Positions 62,654 through 64,000 of a stretch of 64,000 nt of DNA are shown one piece after another. This DNA is from Phoebastria nigripes (Eukaryota > Chordata > Aves > Procellariiformes > Diomedeidae). Position 1 is the stretch's first letter. Each line of letters opens with the position of its first letter. The notes beneath the pieces were generated by a model. It was not told the origin of the DNA. It searched no databases and saw only the letters and a list, made by a program, of their open reading frames with translations. The DNA lies in assembly GCA_035582835.1 (NCBI GenBank), contig JAYKAV010003439.1:153603-217602 (forward strand), given 5' to 3'. Position numbers and translations under genes: made by a program.

Positions 62654-63247
62654 CCCATGTGGCGGAAGTTGGTACGGAGTGCACCAGCGTCATATGCCAA
62701 CTCATTGGCAATACTGTCCTGCAAAGAGGAAGAAGCACCAACAGTGGATCATGCAGTTGGCAAGCTCCGGGAATATGAAGAAAGTATCTCTTCCTCCCTT
62801 GTCTTGGCTGTGCAGGAACTGTCCCAGGAGGTCCAGCAATTCAAAGAGGATATGTCCTACTCCCCACCTGTATGGATCAATATCTCAGCCATTAGGAGTC
62901 AGCGTTCTTCTGCTCAAGAGAGAGTATATAGAAGGTACACATCACGGGGCACCCTGTGGTTTTACCTGCNTGACCATGGAGAGGACATGAGGAAGTGGGA
63001 TAGAAAACCTACCTCAACCCTAGAGGCATGGGTATGTGAGTTGCAAGGAAAAACAGTAACACAAGGGGGTTCTCTGAGGAAAATTGCTGCTCCAGTTTCC
63101 AGAAAAAACCTGCCTCATGACGGTCCAGTTTCCAGTGAACAGTTCCCCAGACAGAGTACAAGGGCTAATCTCACTTTGGATTGTAATGAAGAAATTCTTG
63201 ACTTGTATTTACAGGAAGTGAGTAACGAATACTATGACCAGGACTAG
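62654..63247 (+). pseudogene. gag-like segment 3, ends at amber TAG
   Basis: The segment is in the same frame as the preceding one, after its TGA, and has 196 codons from the first ATG (62657) to TAG 63245-63247. It contains a helical region (VQELSQEVQQFKEDM) and no CCHC zinc knuckle. The protease frame continues in the same register after the TAG. Confidence 0.65.
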
Positions 63248-63864
63248 AGGGGCCCTGCCTCCAGCCAGGTGGAGGAAAGGGACANCCGGNTTTACTNGNC
63301 NGTGTGGATTCNATGGCCTGGCACATCAGACCCACAGGAGTATAAGGCTCTCGTAGACACCGGTGCACAGTGTACCCTGATGCCATCAAGCTATAAAGGG
63401 GCAGAACCCATCTCTATTTCTGGAGTGGCAGGGGGGTCCCAAGAGTATTGGAGGCCAAAGTGAGCCTAACTGGGAAGGAGTGGCAAAAGCCCCCCATTGT
63501 GACTGGCCCAGAGGCTCCATGCATCCTTGGCATAGACTACCTCAGGAGAGGGTATTTCAAGGACCCAAAAGGGTACTGGTGGGCTTTTGGTATAGCTGCC
63601 TTGGAGAGAGAGGAAATTAAACAACTGTCTACCTTGCCTGGTCTCTCAAAGGACCCTTCTATTGTGGGCTTCCTGAGGGTCGAAGAACAACAGGTGCCGA
63701 TCACTACCACAGCGGTGCACCGGCGGCAATATCGCACCAACCGAGACTCCCTGATTCCCATCCATAAGCTGATTTGTCAACGGGAGAGCCAGGGAGTGAT
63801 CAGCAAGACTCGCTCGCCCTTTAGCAGTCCCACATGGCCAGTGCGAAAGTCTAATGGAGAGTGA
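63248..63864 (+). pseudogene. retroviral aspartic protease region, frameshifted
   Basis: The protease active site (LVDTGAQCTLMP; DTG at 63356-63364) is in the gag frame. Reading then shifts by one base near a G(6) run at 63431-63436. The C-terminal protease motif CILGIDYL and the start of the polymerase lead-in continue in another frame to an in-frame TGA at 63862-63864. Several N lie at 63285-63312. The protein as encoded here could not be made. Confidence 0.85.
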
Positions 63865-64000
63865 AGACTAACAGTGGACTATCGTGGCCTGAACGAAGTC
63901 ACGCTGCCATTGAGTGCTGCTGTGCCGGACATGCTAGAACTTCAATATGAACTGGAGTCAAAGGCAGCCAAGTGGTATGCCACCATTGATATCGCTAATG
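63865..64000 (+). pseudogene. start of reverse transcriptase, cut by window end
   Basis: After the TGA the same frame resumes with LTVDYRGLNEVT and ATIDIAN, the first conserved blocks of retroviral reverse transcriptase. The catalytic YxDD region is outside the window. Confidence 0.85.

Larger units (their letters stand above)
60603..64000 (+). mobile_element. endogenous retrovirus, 5' half, broken; runs off window
   Basis: In order: a 5' LTR (60603-61138), a primer-binding site (61148-61165), a hydrophobic leader ORF, a gag-like frame interrupted by stops, an aspartic protease with a DTGA active site, and the start of reverse transcriptase (VDYRGLN). Integrase, env and the 3' LTR, if present, lie beyond the window. 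The reverse-transcriptase start resembles class III (ERVL/spuma-like) elements rather than beta- or alpharetroviruses. No Cys-His zinc knuckle is seen in the gag-like region, which also fits foamy-virus-like gag. In-frame stops, a frame change and many N show it is an old or poorly resolved copy. It is antisense to ENOPH1 in an intron. Class assignment is inferred from short motifs. Confidence 0.92.

Overview
This window is bird genomic DNA. The evidence is vertebrate intron/exon structure, CR1 LINE fragments with the avian 3' end, one family of endogenous-retrovirus LTRs in three copies, and three genes whose order and orientation (SCD5 >, TMEM150C >, < ENOPH1) match my recollection of human 4q21. 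The species cannot be fixed from the sequence. There is one assembly gap (5440-5659, 220 N) plus scattered single N.

Layout. 1-21.9 kb: the 3' part of SCD5 on the + strand. Coding exons 2-5 are present; exon 1 lies upstream of the window. The first 10.5 kb is intron 1. Intron 2 carries the 3' end of a CR1 LINE. 21.9-30.5 kb: intergenic, with a solo LTR (reverse) 0.7 kb past the SCD5 3' end. 30.5-31.2 kb: a strong CpG island, the probable TMEM150C promoter and untranslated first exon. 31.2-42.7 kb: inferred TMEM150C leader intron, with a second reverse solo LTR flanked by a near-perfect 6-bp target duplication. 42.75-53.1 kb: complete TMEM150C coding region in seven exons (249 codons, all splice sites visible), with a dead CR1 ORF2 fragment in one intron. 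53.1-57.2 kb: the two converging 3' UTRs. Opposing polyadenylation signals lie only 23 bp apart. 57.2-59.0 kb: last three coding exons of ENOPH1 on the - strand. 60.6-64.0 kb: the 5' LTR, primer-binding site, gag-like region, protease and start of reverse transcriptase of a broken endogenous retrovirus, inserted antisense in an ENOPH1 intron and running off the window edge.

The three cellular genes have unrelated jobs: fatty-acyl-CoA desaturation, a membrane protein linked to mechanosensation, and methionine salvage. They share only conserved linkage. The most notable items are the near-abutting polyadenylation signals, a decoy splice acceptor beside a TMEM150C exon, two tiny phase-symmetric TMEM150C exons, an ancestral CRE inferred from three decayed LTR copies, and the retrovirus itself: a lysine-tRNA primer site, no visible zinc knuckle in gag, gag and protease in one frame across an amber stop, and a membrane-like leader ORF. 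I found no sign of a wholly new system.
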